The position numbers were made by a program, and so were the translations under genes. Below the pieces are notes generated by a model. The model saw only the letters and a list, made by a program, of their open reading frames with translations, was not told where the DNA came from and did no database searches. Source: Daldinia sp. FL1419 (taxonomy: Eukaryota > Ascomycota > Sordariomycetes > Xylariales > Hypoxylaceae). Taken from it: a stretch of DNA of 64,000 bases. Positions 12,751 through 24,019 of the stretch are shown piece after piece. Numbering within the stretch: position 1 is the first letter of the stretch; every line of letters starts with the position of its first letter. Where the stretch lies: assembly GCA_025201765.1 (NCBI GenBank), contig MU623366.1, positions 1 through 64,000 of the forward strand, read 5' to 3'.

Positions 12751-13298
12751 CTAAACCTCCTGGATTTCCCTCAATCTTCGCAGCGTTGATCGCATGGCAG
12801 CCGCAGCGGCGGTCCTATAGCGCAAGTATTAGCACCGGCGTCTCTCACCCTCAACGAAACTTATATAGCAATTCAACATACGAGACAGTGTAGGCTCCTC
12901 CGGCGACAGTCTTTCCGCAAGACTTGCAGTTCCAGATACCGACCGAGTGGCGCTTGACGGTGACCTTACCGCAGAAGGTGCAGGTGTACTTGGCGTGCTG
13001 GGTGATTTCCATCTTCTTGACCTGCTTTCGGAGCGAAGCACCGTATCTACCCGGGAAATCTATCGTCAGCGGTTTGCTCGTAGTAAATGAGGCGCCTCGA
13101 ACGTATATTCCTTCTTCTTCTTTCTTGTTTTCGTGTTTGGAAGGTTATGGCTTATTTCAATGGGCTAATCGCGTTGGACCGCCAGCGATGACACGGTCGC
13201 TCGAGTGGACTCTAAATTAGATGTTGATGAAAATTATGAGATACATACCTGGTACCGTACTTGCCGGTAACACCGACCTTCTTTGTGCGCTTCGTCAT
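12751..13298 (-). CDS. rpl43: 60S ribosomal protein eL43 (L37Ae), 92 aa, three exons
   Basis: Exons on the - strand are 13249-13298, 12882-13046 and 12751-12814; introns are 202 and 67 bases. The join gives exactly 92 residues, the usual length of the family. The product starts [19 protein letters not shown] and carries the zinc ribbon as two CxxC pairs (CTFC and CKSC) spaced by about 14 residues. It ends with an Ala-rich turn and an Arg-rich helix. The protein belongs to the large ribosomal subunit and lies in the cytoplasm. The first exon is short, with the intron early in the coding sequence, as is common in fungal ribosomal protein genes. The first intron is unusually long for this window, but I see no clear C/D or H/ACA snoRNA on the sense strand. 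It is head to head with the oxidoreductase gene at 14485. Confidence 0.97.
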
Positions 13299-14484
13299 TT
13301 TGTCTGAGGGATGTGAAGTTCGTTCGTGGAGTGCGAATGACGATGGGAAGGGTTGGGTGTTTTCGGTTGTGGTCGAAATTGGAAATTTCCTCAAGTCAAA
13401 AATTCCGGGTTGGATTGCTGAGTGGGCTGCTAGCTCATAATTTTGATTTTGTGAAGAAAGTACGGGCTGGTGGTGGTTCAGACTAGGGCCTAAGCGAAGG
13501 GTACAATCATACAATCAAAAAAGTTTAAAAGCTTGGACCACATTAGGATGGTGCCCAAGGTGCGCCCGTATGTACGCTGAAAAGGAGAAGATGGCTGGGA
13601 ATTTACGATAAGATAACTCAGGTCAGGTGACTTCACCAAACTTAGACACCCGGCTAGCGCAAGGAGGTGACGGTTAGATACCTCCGCTATACATACAAAT
13701 CACCTGAAATTCCCCAACTCTCCAATTAGGCTTGTTAGGTAAATTTAGGGAGCACTCCAAAAAAAAAAAAGAAAAAAAAAAAAAGCTCCGATTCGATTAA
13801 TCGCGATCAAAGCACGGACTAGAAGAACCTCTTCCCATTGGCTCATCTAAGAGTCCAACCAATTCTACCTAGGTAGGTACCAGTTCTAACAAGGCGGAGC
13901 GAGACTACCACAGAATCAATCCCTGTGAAGATCATCTTTCGAACTAAACTACTTTAGGCACCTACCCGAAACCTACGGCACTCTCAACCGGATTGATATT
14001 CACAAAACGCCGGAGTTCTCTTTCGTTTGGAGATGTCAAGCCGAGGCATGTACGGCCTTGAATTCCTTTCGTAGCTAGAACTGCGCTCCGTGATTACCGC
14101 CTTTAAAGCCTCCTGTATGTATCCTAGTTTATCACTTAGTTAATGACTTAGCTTTCCTTTTTTTTCTCTTCTAATCAGAGGCGGTGCCGGAGATGGAAGA
14201 AAGGGATATCAAACGCCCTGATCTGCGTGTACTGTATTGTCTATATATATAGGTATATTATAAAACCCCAATGCAAAAAAAAAAAAGCTATTCCAACGCT
14301 CCGTATCTCTTCAAGCCCTCAGTTCAAGTGTCGCGGATATATCAAGTATAATATCTACCTAGATAGACCTTTACTTCATACCTATTAACCTAGGAGTGTC
14401 TTGTATCGGGGCGAAGACTACGTCGATATCCAATAGGGTTACATCCTTCTCTTTCTACTCTTTCTTATTCAAATATAGGAGGGG
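13299..14484. promoter_or_regulatory. Divergent promoter region, eL43 / saccharopine dehydrogenase-like
   Basis: A 1.19-kb region lies between two start codons facing apart. It has poly-A/G runs (13760-13785), a CCTAGGTAGGTACC word near 13869, and TA-rich patches at 14240-14265. No specific factor site can be assigned from sequence alone. Confidence 0.5.
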
Positions 14485-15917
14485 ATGTCTTTCAAAAAAC
14501 ACTCCCGCCAATATGACCTGGTGGTATTCGGAGCAACTGGTAAATTGATTATAGCCACCATGTACAGGACGAAGTATCTTCAGATGGCTAATCGATGGCA
14601 GGCTATACCGGATCGCTGGTTGCGGAACATATCACAACCCACTTCCCAACAGATCTAAAATGGGCTATAGCTGGTCGATCTGCTGACAAGCTGCGCAATC
14701 TAGTCCAAGAATGCAAAGCCTTAAACTCTGACCGTCCGCCTCCCGAGATTGAGATATGTGGTCTCAATGACGCAGACCTTTCGGCGTTAGCTGAGAAGAC
14801 ATTTACTCTCATTACGACTGTTGGACCGTACGCCAAATACGGAGAATTCGCCTTCAAAGCTTGTGCGGAAGCAGGCACTCATTATTTCGATTGCACAGGC
14901 GAAGCTGTTTGGCATGCATCCATGATTAAGAAGTATGAGGCGTCAGCGAAAGCGACGGGTGCTTGCATGTTCCCCCAAGCCGCCATCGAATCCGCACCGT
15001 CGGATCTGATGACCTTTTCCATGGCATCACTCATCCGATCCGAGCTCTCGGCTCCGGTGGGCGACGTCGTAGTTAAGATACACGAGATACAGTGAGTTAT
15101 GGGCCCAACTACACCACAGCGTCGTGAAGTTAATATGATATAGCGGTGCGCCGTCGGGTGGTACTCTCCATACGGCCCTAGGACTCTTTGACGTCTTCCA
15201 CTGGAAAGAAGTCGCTCAGTCTCACAAGCCATACGCCCTATCGCCCGTGCCCAACTCGAAACAAGCCCCTAAGCCTTCGCTGCTTTCAAAGCTAACAGGC
15301 TTATACAATATACCCAAGCTCGGCCTCATGTCAACATCCATAACTTCGGGGACCAACACAGCAGTCGTTCAGCGTACTTGGGGTTTGTTCAAACAGGAAC
15401 CATCACTACAGAAACAGTTCTACGGACCAAACTTCACTTACCGAGAATTTATAAGAGCGAAAAATCCCCTGAGGGGTATGGCGATGCACTACGCTCTCGT
15501 AGTTAGCGGCGTACTGCTTATGTTCTGCCCACCTATTCGAAAGTTAGTACGCAACTTCGTTTATCAGCCCGGTGAAGGTGCAAGCAAGGAAGACCAGGCA
15601 AAAGAGTCTATCGAGTTCCGAGGAATCGCAACGCCGGATACCCAACCTACTACCGGCAAGCAGGCATGGTGTAAAGCCGAGTTTAATGGTGGCCTGTATT
15701 ACTGTGAGCGCCCTCCTTTGCCACTTAAGTCATGATATCTAGGCTAACGACCGGAATAGTGACGGCTGTGTTCATGAGTCAAGCAGCTCGCACAATATTA
15801 CAAGATGACCTCGATCTCAAAGGAGGTGTTTATACCCCCGCGTGCCTGGGTCAGGGGTATATTGACCGTCTGAACGAAGCTGGCTTCAAAATAGAGACGA
15901 AGATTGTCGACGCATAG
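14485..15917 (+). CDS. Saccharopine dehydrogenase-like oxidoreductase, 420 aa, four exons
   Basis: Exons 14485-14539, 14602-15091, 15144-15703 and 15760-15917; introns are 62, 52 and 56 bases, two with clear CTAA branch sites. The N-terminus has a Rossmann fold opening with VVFGATGYTG (formed across the first splice). The next block, TTVGPYAKYGE and then HYFDCTGE, is typical of the trans-acting enoyl reductase / SCCPDH-like branch of saccharopine dehydrogenase folds. A hydrophobic segment at about 305-325 (ALVVSGVLLMF) is followed by a basic stretch, as in membrane- or lipid-droplet-associated members. Length agrees with fungal homologues. True lysine biosynthesis is unlikely, because the family branch is different; NAD(P)-linked oxidoreduction of a lipid-like substrate is an inference. 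The last junction, with its weak GTGAGC donor, is the least certain. Confidence 0.9.
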
Positions 15918-16943
15918 TTTTCTTTTCTCTTGGCTGTATATTGGGCCGGGATGAGCCGAGAGGCGTGATGTCGGCTTCATGTGGCTGGCGTTAAGATTTG
16001 GCATATATGATTGTGGAAGGTCAGGAGATGATATGGTATTAATGTGCTAATGTGTTAAACCGTGCATGCATGCAAATGAACCTAGGTATTCTAAGATTGA
16101 ATCTAACCTGGTGGATGAATCGGAATTAAGAATCGGGGATGAGTTTGTAGTCTCATCTTGAGCCTCCCTTTTAAACAGGGACTGGCATACCTGCGGTTGG
16201 ATGCTTGCATCTAACGACGGAGCTGGCGATAATAGGAAGGTGGATTATGTATTACCTATGTATATGTCTTAGGTGTAAGAGGGGGAAAAAGGACGAATCC
16301 AACACATGTATGTATATAAGGTTACTTACTTACCTATGTATAGTGTATATACCGCGCGACGTATTATATTGGACTAAAGTATTAATATGTATTCATGATA
16401 TATTATCGCATAAGCAATATACAATATCAGTACCAAAATGGACTCTGTTCCCCGCAAAAAAATAACGTTGCAGGTGCTAGCGTTGACAAGCTTGGCTAGC
16501 TTTATTTTAAATTTTGTTTTTGTTTCATTTTTTTTCTTTGGATGTTGGTCAATTCGTCAAACGTCATAAGACAAGCTTCTTAGCTCCAAGAATTACATCC
16601 TGTCCCTAGAAACCTCTTAATCCGTAACAAAATACACACTTTACTTCCCATTGTCACGCAGACTTCGGGTTGCAAATTCAAAGTACTTGGTTTCACTGAC
16701 ACAATTTTCTTGCGATCCTTAGGAATAATTCCTTTCTATGATTTGAAATTATTCCCGAGATAAGACGAACCGAATAATTGGATCCGCTAGTTTCATCTTT
16801 CGTATGGCAACACGGTAGCACTAAAGAAAAATAAAAATAAGGAGAGCTATCATCACACATTAGAGGTCACTTGGTAGCAGGCTCGGTTACCTTCCGTCAC
16901 TACCTTATCAAATCGTATCTCATCTAAGGAGACAAGTATCGCG
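15918..16943. other. Intergenic region between tandem + strand genes
   Basis: One kilobase holds the 3' end of the oxidoreductase gene and the promoter of the DUF155 gene. It is AT-rich in the middle (16200-16440) with TATGTATA-type repeats. I see no gene in it. Confidence 0.55.
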
Positions 16944-18767
16944 ATGGCTACACCACCAAGAGCTTCGACTAGCTCTGGTCCGACGTCTGAGCGAACTCCT
17001 CTCCTACGACAAGAAACAAACCGTCCCAGAAGCGCGCGCAACGTAACCTTTAACCCTAACCCTGTCACGAGAACAATCGATCCCGATCCTGCGTCATTAA
17101 GCTCGTCGCCTGGAAATACAGGTAGCTTCGGCCATGCACGCCTCTCTGGTTCGATGGCCTCGGGTAGTAGCTCCGCTGGTCCGCCGCCTATGCTTTCCGC
17201 ACTGAATAACCGCCTGCGCCGACGTAATAGCCACGGCGCAGTCTTCACTACACTGCCGCCGGCGGTTAGCCCCGTACCGAAGATTGGTCCCCAACGAAGT
17301 TCCAAGAATGCACAGAAGCTTAAGTTATTACCGAATCCCGAGCTCGAGGAAGAGGGACCGGATGAAGAGAGTGGGAGAGACGTCTATTCCCAATATACGC
17401 GTATAAAAGACCCTACCGCAAGGAGAGATGCTGCACGGCTGGGCAAAGCGGATCGCGATAGGCTACCGCGTGTAACGGCTTATTGTACCGCAACAAAATA
17501 TCAGATGGACGGTTTGATGCGATTCCTCAAAGGCAGGGGCAAGCTAAGGGGTGCAAATCCCAAACTGATTGACGAGTGCATATACACCCTGTATAATTAC
17601 ACGCTTGGAAAATCCGTAGAGCGAGCTGAAGCGGTGGAAGAAGTACGGCAAAGACCGATACAGGCTTACGAGAGGAGACATTCAACCGGCGAGGTGGAAG
17701 AACATTCGGATGCTTACAACAGAGAAAGTATACGGAACTTACAATCTCAACAACAAGACGGCGCATCCGATACCGAGCAGACATTCAGTAATGGCCGGGA
17801 TATGCATAATAACCTCACTTACCCAGCACATTCCGAGGACGAGAGCGCCATACATGACTCGCATTCGCACTCCGAACACGAACAGCACAATGCCGACTTT
17901 GATACACAGGTACACACGCCAGAAGTGTTCCTCTTTGACTACGGTGTTGTGGTAATATGGGGAATGTCGCCGGCCCATGAGCAGCGGTTCCTCAAGGATA
18001 TCGCGAAATTCGAACTGGAGAAGCTGGACCCGGATGATGTGGAAACAGAATGCTTCAACTTCTACTACACCAGGGAGTACCAGCCGCGGATATACAACGA
18101 CTTTATTACGCTACGGGACAAGGGGAATTACATGACGAAACTAGCTATATCGCACGCATTGGCGCAAAGTGTCAAAGTACGCCGCTTCCTTCTCTTATAC
18201 CTAAATATACATAATACACGATAAATAACAACTGACTTCTACAATAGACGTCCCTCTTTGAAGAGCTCATCGCGTCCACAGTTGACGCATGTAAGGACAT
18301 ACCCACGCAGATCGCGCTGACGGGTAAGATCGCGTTGTCGCGGTCACAAATCAACATGCAGATCGGAGAGTTGTTCATCTTGCGCATCAGTATACACCTT
18401 AACGGTAGCGTGCTCGATACCCCCGAGCTCTTCTGGGTGGAACCTCATCTTGAGCCTGTCTATCAGGCTGTTCGTAGCTATCTTGAAATGGACCAGCGCG
18501 TTGGCCTGCTCACGGAGCGGCTAGACGTCATTGCCGACTTGCTTGCCGTACTTAAAGACCAGCTGAGCCACGGCCACGGAGAGAAACTTGAGTGGATTGG
18601 TATGTAGTCCTCTAACAAGCTTTCTTTATTTCTCCCTAGTCCAAATGTGTTTTGGGTTTCTATCCTATACTAGCTAACCCTTTTCCCCAGTCATCGTCCT
18701 CATCGCTGCCGAGATTCTAGTTGCAGCCGTTAACATCGTAGTCGACCTCTACGCGGGCGTAGACTAA
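16944..18767 (+). CDS. DUF155 / Rmd1-Rmd8-Sif family membrane protein, 553 aa
   Basis: Exons 16944-18176, 18248-18599 and 18691-18767 join in frame (introns 71 and 91 bases). Residues 1-130 are Ser/Pro/Arg-rich and disordered. The DUF155 domain begins near 175 (RVTAYCTATKYQM), has an acidic His/Ser-rich insertion around 240-325, and resumes with EVFLFDYGVVVIWGM and the helical core. A C-terminal transmembrane helix (VIVLIAAEILVAAVNIVVD) ends the protein five residues later. Family members include yeast Rmd1 and Rmd8, fission yeast Sif2 and Sif3 and animal RMND1; they are membrane proteins whose biochemical role is not settled, and RMND1 supports mitochondrial translation. Which compartment this one occupies cannot be told from the sequence; there is no clear mitochondrial presequence, so an endomembrane location is likelier. 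Confidence 0.93.
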
Positions 18768-19644
18768 CCGCCCAACCTGATCGCTGCTAGGAGAGCGCGC
18801 CGGCTGTGGTAATTTGTGTCACTATTCAAATAAGAAAGGGCGGGAGGTGTTCGGGCGCATCGGATTAGATAGCATTACATATATACATACGTACAACACA
18901 TCACATAGTTGGTACCAGTTGCCTGCTAGTAGCTTGCAGCTTTTGGCGTTTGGGCCGCGTATTCGGTTTTCATACCTCCTACATGGGATAGGCATCATTG
19001 CATACAATAATGGAAGTAATGGCCAGTTGAGATTGTGGTAGCGGCACGGGTGTTGGTATTGATGTTGGTATTGGTATTAATATTAGCAGTCCCTTCGCGC
19101 ATATATATATCTTGTTACCATTACCGCTTCGATATACGAGAACCAGCTTATAAATAGGGGCTCTATATCTCCCTTACGCAAGTAATAACAAAAGCACCTT
19201 TGTAGAGTCCACACACGATATTCTTTTAATTCCAAGTACCTATTTAATCTCGACACGAAATAGAAACACAACGCTCATATATTCACCGAGTAGCTCTTGA
19301 GGATTACTCATAGAAGTTTGATTAAATCCTTTTTCTCTGCAGCTCATTAATAGATGCTATCGTCTGGACTCCTTGAAATCCCAGCCTAGCATAATACCTA
19401 ATCCTACACAACAAACGACCAAAGCATGAAAGCCAAGCCTAAGTTCCATTACCGATAACGCCGATTTTGAAAGGAACCCTAATAGATAACCTCGTGTTTT
19501 CCCCATAGTAGTTCTCTATTTAAATGATATCGTCCGAAGTCTTTTCGCCCAGGGCCTCTTACTGTCTTCCGAAGTCATGACCTCCGTGTGATCCTTTCGG
19601 GGCAAGAGCGGAGGCCCAGGCCTGAGTTTAAAGTTGCCGCGTTC
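18768..19644. other. Intergenic region between convergent genes
   Basis: This is 0.88 kb between the stop codons of the DUF155 gene (+) and the Nhp10-like gene (-). It contains GGTATTG repeats at 19048-19083 and no gene that I can support. Confidence 0.6.
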
Positions 19645-21008
19645 CTAATCATCTACCGCGCCATCGTTCTCGTCAACCTCGGTCTCCGGATCCGTATCCT
19701 GATCGCCTGCGCGCTCGTGGTCGCCAGTGTCTGCCATCTCGACATCCTGATCCTCGTCTGCTTCTTCGTCTTGAACTTCCTCGAAACGAGCCGAACGTCC
19801 ACCGCCTCCTCCACCGCGTCTACTGCTAGAGATGCTACCAAAGTGGTCTCTGTCCCTATTGCGGGAGCGTTCACGAGCAGCATTCTTAGCTTCGCGCTTG
19901 TACTCTTCTACTGCCTCCTTATACTGAGCTAGCTCCTGCTCGTAGCGAACCTGGAATTCTTCTTTCTCTTTCTCTGGTAGGTCCTTCCAGCCGCGTGCGA
20001 GCTCTTCTTCGAGACGGAACTCACCCGCCGCAATCTTTTCCTTATGCTGAGCTTGAAGAACGGGCCGGGTGTCATTACAGTAGATTTCGAAGGCGTTACT
20101 GGGTCGCTTAGGTCGCTTAGCTATACCGTTGATGCGGCTGTGATCGAGCTGTGAGTGTGAGTAGGCGTCGGAGCTGGGCGAGAGTGTTGTTAAGTTCTGG
20201 TTGATAAAAGTCGTGCTAGGTCCGGCACCCGGCTCGTTGATGGGAAGAAGAGACGGTTTTCTGTGTCCGCGCTTAGTCCGAAGCGGCTTGTCCTTCGGCT
20301 GCTAAATGGTTAGAAATCTGTTTAATGTAAACGTCTACAGAAAGATAGGAAATTAGCACATACAGTCGGTGGCGGACTGGGGCTGCCTTCAGAATCCTCT
20401 ACGTTGGTACTCGTGCGCTTAGCAACCTGCTCGAGGAGAAATGCACGCTCGAGACGTAATTTCTGGACCTGGCGCTGAAGGCGATTCAGTCGCAACTGGT
20501 AAGCCTTAGACTCGTCTTCGATCTCTTTGGTGCGCTCCTTTAATTGAATACATTTGCGACGATAGGCTTCTTCGACCGTCGGGGGTAAAGCGGGTGGATT
20601 AACTATGGGATCGGATAGTTAGCTCAAGTTCCTAGCAGGTTCTATCGGTACGTGATCCCAACCCTGAGCAACATTATCCTCGACTTCGGAAGACGGTTCA
20701 GGTCCGGCAGGTTTTATAGACCTCGTAGGCTCAGTAGGTTCAGTACGCTTAGTAGGGATGGGCGGGTTTCCCTTCGTGGGACTAAGGTAGGCCGAAATAA
20801 GGGCGGAAGATTCATCGTGGGTTATTCCTTATGAAAGAGAGGATGGCGAGTGTTTGCAGTGACAAGACAACAAGTAATCCCAATGAAAAATAACTAGCCT
20901 GATGGGATGACACGAGGGTATCGATTGCAAGGCAATATAATTGAAGGTATTTGCGCTGTTAAGTTGGCAATAATAAGAATATGTACACTTACTACTTTGC
21001 GGAGCCAT
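19645..21008 (-). CDS. nhp10: HMG-box protein, Nhp10-like (INO80 complex), 302 aa
   Basis: Exons on the - strand are 20993-21008 (only 16 bases), 20364-20602 and 19645-20298. The main model has introns of 390 and 65 bases. The N-terminal part (about 10-70) is a charged coiled coil with the motif EEAYRRKC and then ERAFLLEQ. A Ser/Pro linker follows, and a single HMG box at about 148-215 (RPSNAFEIYCNDTRP, ARGWKDLPEKEKEEF). The tail is a Gly run and then a strongly acidic Asp/Glu segment. This order is that of the fungal Nhp10-type subunit of the INO80 chromatin remodeller, which binds nucleosomes in the nucleus. Two alternatives affect the model: a tandem TAGCAG acceptor at exon 3 would add one Gln, and a 165-base open segment (20663-20827) in intron 1 could be a cassette exon. 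It is head to head with cct8. Confidence 0.88.
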
Positions 21009-21702
21009 CTCTACGATAAAATGCGACAGCGGTTGGCGCAGTTATTCGCCAATTCAGGATTTAATTGTAGGTAGGATAATTGGGCTGAGTGAATCCCGAT
21101 AGAGAATGAAAGCTGGTATGTTAAAAATGAAGTTGCGCGTTGTGTGGCATTTAAGGAAAAACCCCCATTTGGTGGCAGCGGTTGAGAAAAGATGACGAAG
21201 AAAGCAAAAGGCGACGAAGATAACAAGGCGCGACGAAATATGGCCCATAGAGGTAAGCTACCTAGGTAAGGAAAGCGTGGATAGCATAGATGCGTGGTAT
21301 TGTACCTAACTTTTGTTAAGGGACGAGGCTACCTTTGGCACCCTACCTACCTGGGTTGTCTAGAACTCTAATTGGACAATGTATATACCCTGGCCCCATT
21401 TTACTGCTGCAAGGCTTTACTCCAGAACGTTAGCTCGATGGAAGTAAGTACCTAGGTATTGCACCTATGGTGGAAATACCCAAGAGGTATTCAATGTAAC
21501 TAAGTACCCTCCTAGCAGCTTTGATAGCCCCACCAACTTTTTTCTTGTAATTAGATGGAAGCTTCAACTTTCGGAGCCTCCCACTTTAATACACTACTCT
21601 AATAGTCCACGAGGTCGTGTATTCAGTTCTTCAACCTCCCCCCTGGTTTATTCCCAAGTCGATAAGAATTTGGGCATATACCCATAAAAGGAATCGCCAA
21701 AC
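21009..21702. promoter_or_regulatory. Divergent promoter region, nhp10-like / cct8
   Basis: A 694-base region lies between two start codons facing apart. It includes CCTACCTAGGTAAGG near 21258 and GTACCTAGGTATTGC near 21447, plus CT-rich leader sequence before the cct8 ATG. Shared regulation is plausible but not shown. Confidence 0.5.
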
Positions 21703-23495
21703 ATGTCTCTCAACATTCCAAATGCGCCAAATGCTGGCCTATTCAAGCAAGGATACAATAAGTATGTTCTTCTTCACCCCGCCACAGCTTGCAAACCCGT
21801 GCAATTAAAAAAAAAAGAGGTGCCTAACTCATATCGTCACTCTATAGCTACGACGCCGAAGATGGGGCAGTCTTACGAAATATTGATGCTTGTCGAGCCA
21901 TCGCTTCTACCGTTCAAACCTCTCTGGGTCCTTATGGCCGAAATAAGATTATTATAAACCATCTACAAAAAATGATCCTCACTTCTGATGCCGCAACCAT
22001 CCTCAAGGAACTCGACGTTGTCCACCCCGCCGCCAAACTTCTGGTTATGGCCAGTCAACAGCAAGAGGCCGAGATGGGTGATGCTACAAATCTCGTCATC
22101 GTTCTAGCCGGCGAGCTTCTCAAAAAGGCTGAGGATCTACTACGAATGGGTCTAAAGACTGCGGATATAGTCACGGGTTACGAGCGCGCTCAAGCTTTCG
22201 CCCTTGAAGCCCTTGAGGAACTCGTCGTGGATAAGGTAGAAGATATCAGGAGCCAGGAGCAGCTAGGCAAGGCAATTCGAACGGTGGTGGCGAGCAAGCA
22301 GAACGGAAACGAGGATACTCTGGCTGATCTCGTCTCTGAGGCTGTGCTCGCCGTGCTCCCTAAGAACCCCGTCAACTTTAACGTCGACAACATCCGAGTG
22401 GTAAAGATTATGGGCGGAAGCCTAGAGCAGAGCAGAGTAGTGAAGGGTATGGTTTTCCCCAAGGAGCCTGATGGATCTGTCAAGAAGGCTACCAAGGCCA
22501 AGGTTGGAGTCTTCTCTTGTGCTCTCGACGTAAGCCAGACGGAAACCAAGGGTACTGTGCTATTACACAACGCCAAGGAGATGATGGACTTCACCAAGGG
22601 TGAAGAAGAACAACTAGAAACTGCCATCAAGGAGCTGCACGACGCCGGGTTAAGAGTCGTCATCGCTGGCTCCACCGTAGGAGAACTCGCTATGCACTAC
22701 CTCAACCGATACGGCATTCTTGTCATCAGGATTCTGAGCAAGTTTGAATTACGGCGAGTTTGCCGAGTTGTAGGTGCTACTCCCCTTGCGAGACTTGGCG
22801 CCCCTATGCCCGACGAAATGGGATCTGTCGATGTCGTCGAGACCCTCGAGATAGGCGGAGACCGTGTCACGGTATTCAGACAAGAAGACGAAGTCACAAG
22901 AACAGCAACCATTGTTCTTCGAGGTGCTACACAAAACCATCTCGACGACGTTGAGCGAGCTGTAGACGACGGAGTCAACGTGGTGAAAGCCATCACCCGT
23001 GATCCTCAGCTGGTCCCTGGTGCAGGTGCCACAGAGATCCAGCTCGTGGGAAGGATACAAGCATTCGGTGACAAGACGTCCGGATTACCGCAATATTCCA
23101 TCCGAAAGTATGGTGAAGCATTCGAGGTTGTGGCACGAACCATAGCGGAGAGTGCCGGTCTAGACGCCACAGAAGTGCTCAGCAGACTATACGCGGCGCA
23201 TAACAAGAAGGACGGCTGGACTACGGGAGTCGACATAGAGGTAAGCTATCCGGTTTTATTATCCATACAATGTCCATCACACTAACATTTCATCTCACTG
23301 CAGAACAACGACGGCACCGGCACGCTAGATGCCAAGAAGCTGGGTATTCTAGACCTCATGGTTACCAAGTCTTGGGCCATTAAGCTAGCGACCGAAGCAG
23401 CACGAACAGTACTCTCTGTAGACCAGATCATTGTAGCAAGGCAAGCAGGTGGTCCTAAGCCTCCAGGACCCAACCCCAACTGGGACGAAGACTAA
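21703..23495 (+). CDS. cct8: T-complex protein 1 subunit theta (CCT8), 547 aa
   Basis: Exons 21703-21761, 21848-23240 and 23304-23495; introns are 86 and 63 bases. The protein is a group II chaperonin subunit covering the full family length. ATPase motifs are visible: TSLGPYGRNK near 44-53, the GDATN nucleotide motif at 97-101 (catalytic Asp kept, Ala where most subunits have Gly) and VPGAGATEI in the second equatorial part. The C-terminus ends in a Pro/Gly-rich tail and an acidic end. The subunit assembles with seven others into the cytosolic TRiC ring that folds actin, tubulin and WD40 proteins such as the Cdc4-like protein encoded at 47.2-49.4 kb. The choice of theta over other subunits rests on the N-terminal GLFKQGYNNYDAEDGAV type sequence and the phrase HPAAKLLVMAS. 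Confidence 0.97.
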
Positions 23496-23901
23496 ATTAA
23501 AAACGTGCCTGTGGTCTTTGGAGATGGGTAGGAGCTGTAGGCGAATATAGACGGCCAACCTACAAATACCAGGAATGTTGATAGCATGAATTGACTAGAC
23601 CTAAATCCAAAGACTCGTAATTTACAACTAACTCGTCTGCTAAGTTTTATTTCAAGTGTGATGTCGCATCTCTACCCGTCGTAAGCTTAGTTGTCGTATT
23701 GTCAACGGGTTCTTTTCATCCATTAATCATATATAGTAAAGGGGGGAGATAAAAGGAGAAAACACACAAATGCGTAATATATACAAAGTAGGTAGATAAA
23801 GATACAAGGGGAAAAAATAAAAATAAAAGCACCATCAATGGAAAGAATTGGCAAAAAAGCTCGGAACTCAAGATTCGAAATACACCTCATTTGACCTGAA
23901 T

Positions 23902-24019
23902 AGTGGTCTACTATCGCCCTGAGGTGCAGGGTTCGAACCCGAGATTTTCCTACGAAAAACCCATTTAGTATTTTAGGATTTATTGCTCTTGGGCCTTATG
24001 CATTAACCACTTGACCACT
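23902..24019 (-). other. tRNA-like sequence, probably degenerate or SINE head
   Basis: On the - strand there is an A-box-like TGGTCAAGTGGTTAATGC (near 24016-23999) and a B-box GGTTCGAACCC (23940-23930), the two internal promoter parts of an RNA polymerase III gene. A T6 run on the - strand (23856-23861), downstream, could terminate it. The segment is flanked by AGTGGTC at 23902-23908 and its complement GACCACT at 24013-24019. The T stem is imperfect on either strand and no 7-bp acceptor stem fits at the normal distance from the A box, so a working tRNA is unlikely. Confidence 0.35.

Noticed and set aside
13047..13248. Possible snoRNA in the long eL43 intron
   Set aside because: TGATGA-like words occur only on the opposite strand, and no matching D box or paired ends were seen.
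22190..23060. Antisense frames within cct8
   Set aside because: They lie opposite a confident conserved gene and show no domain.
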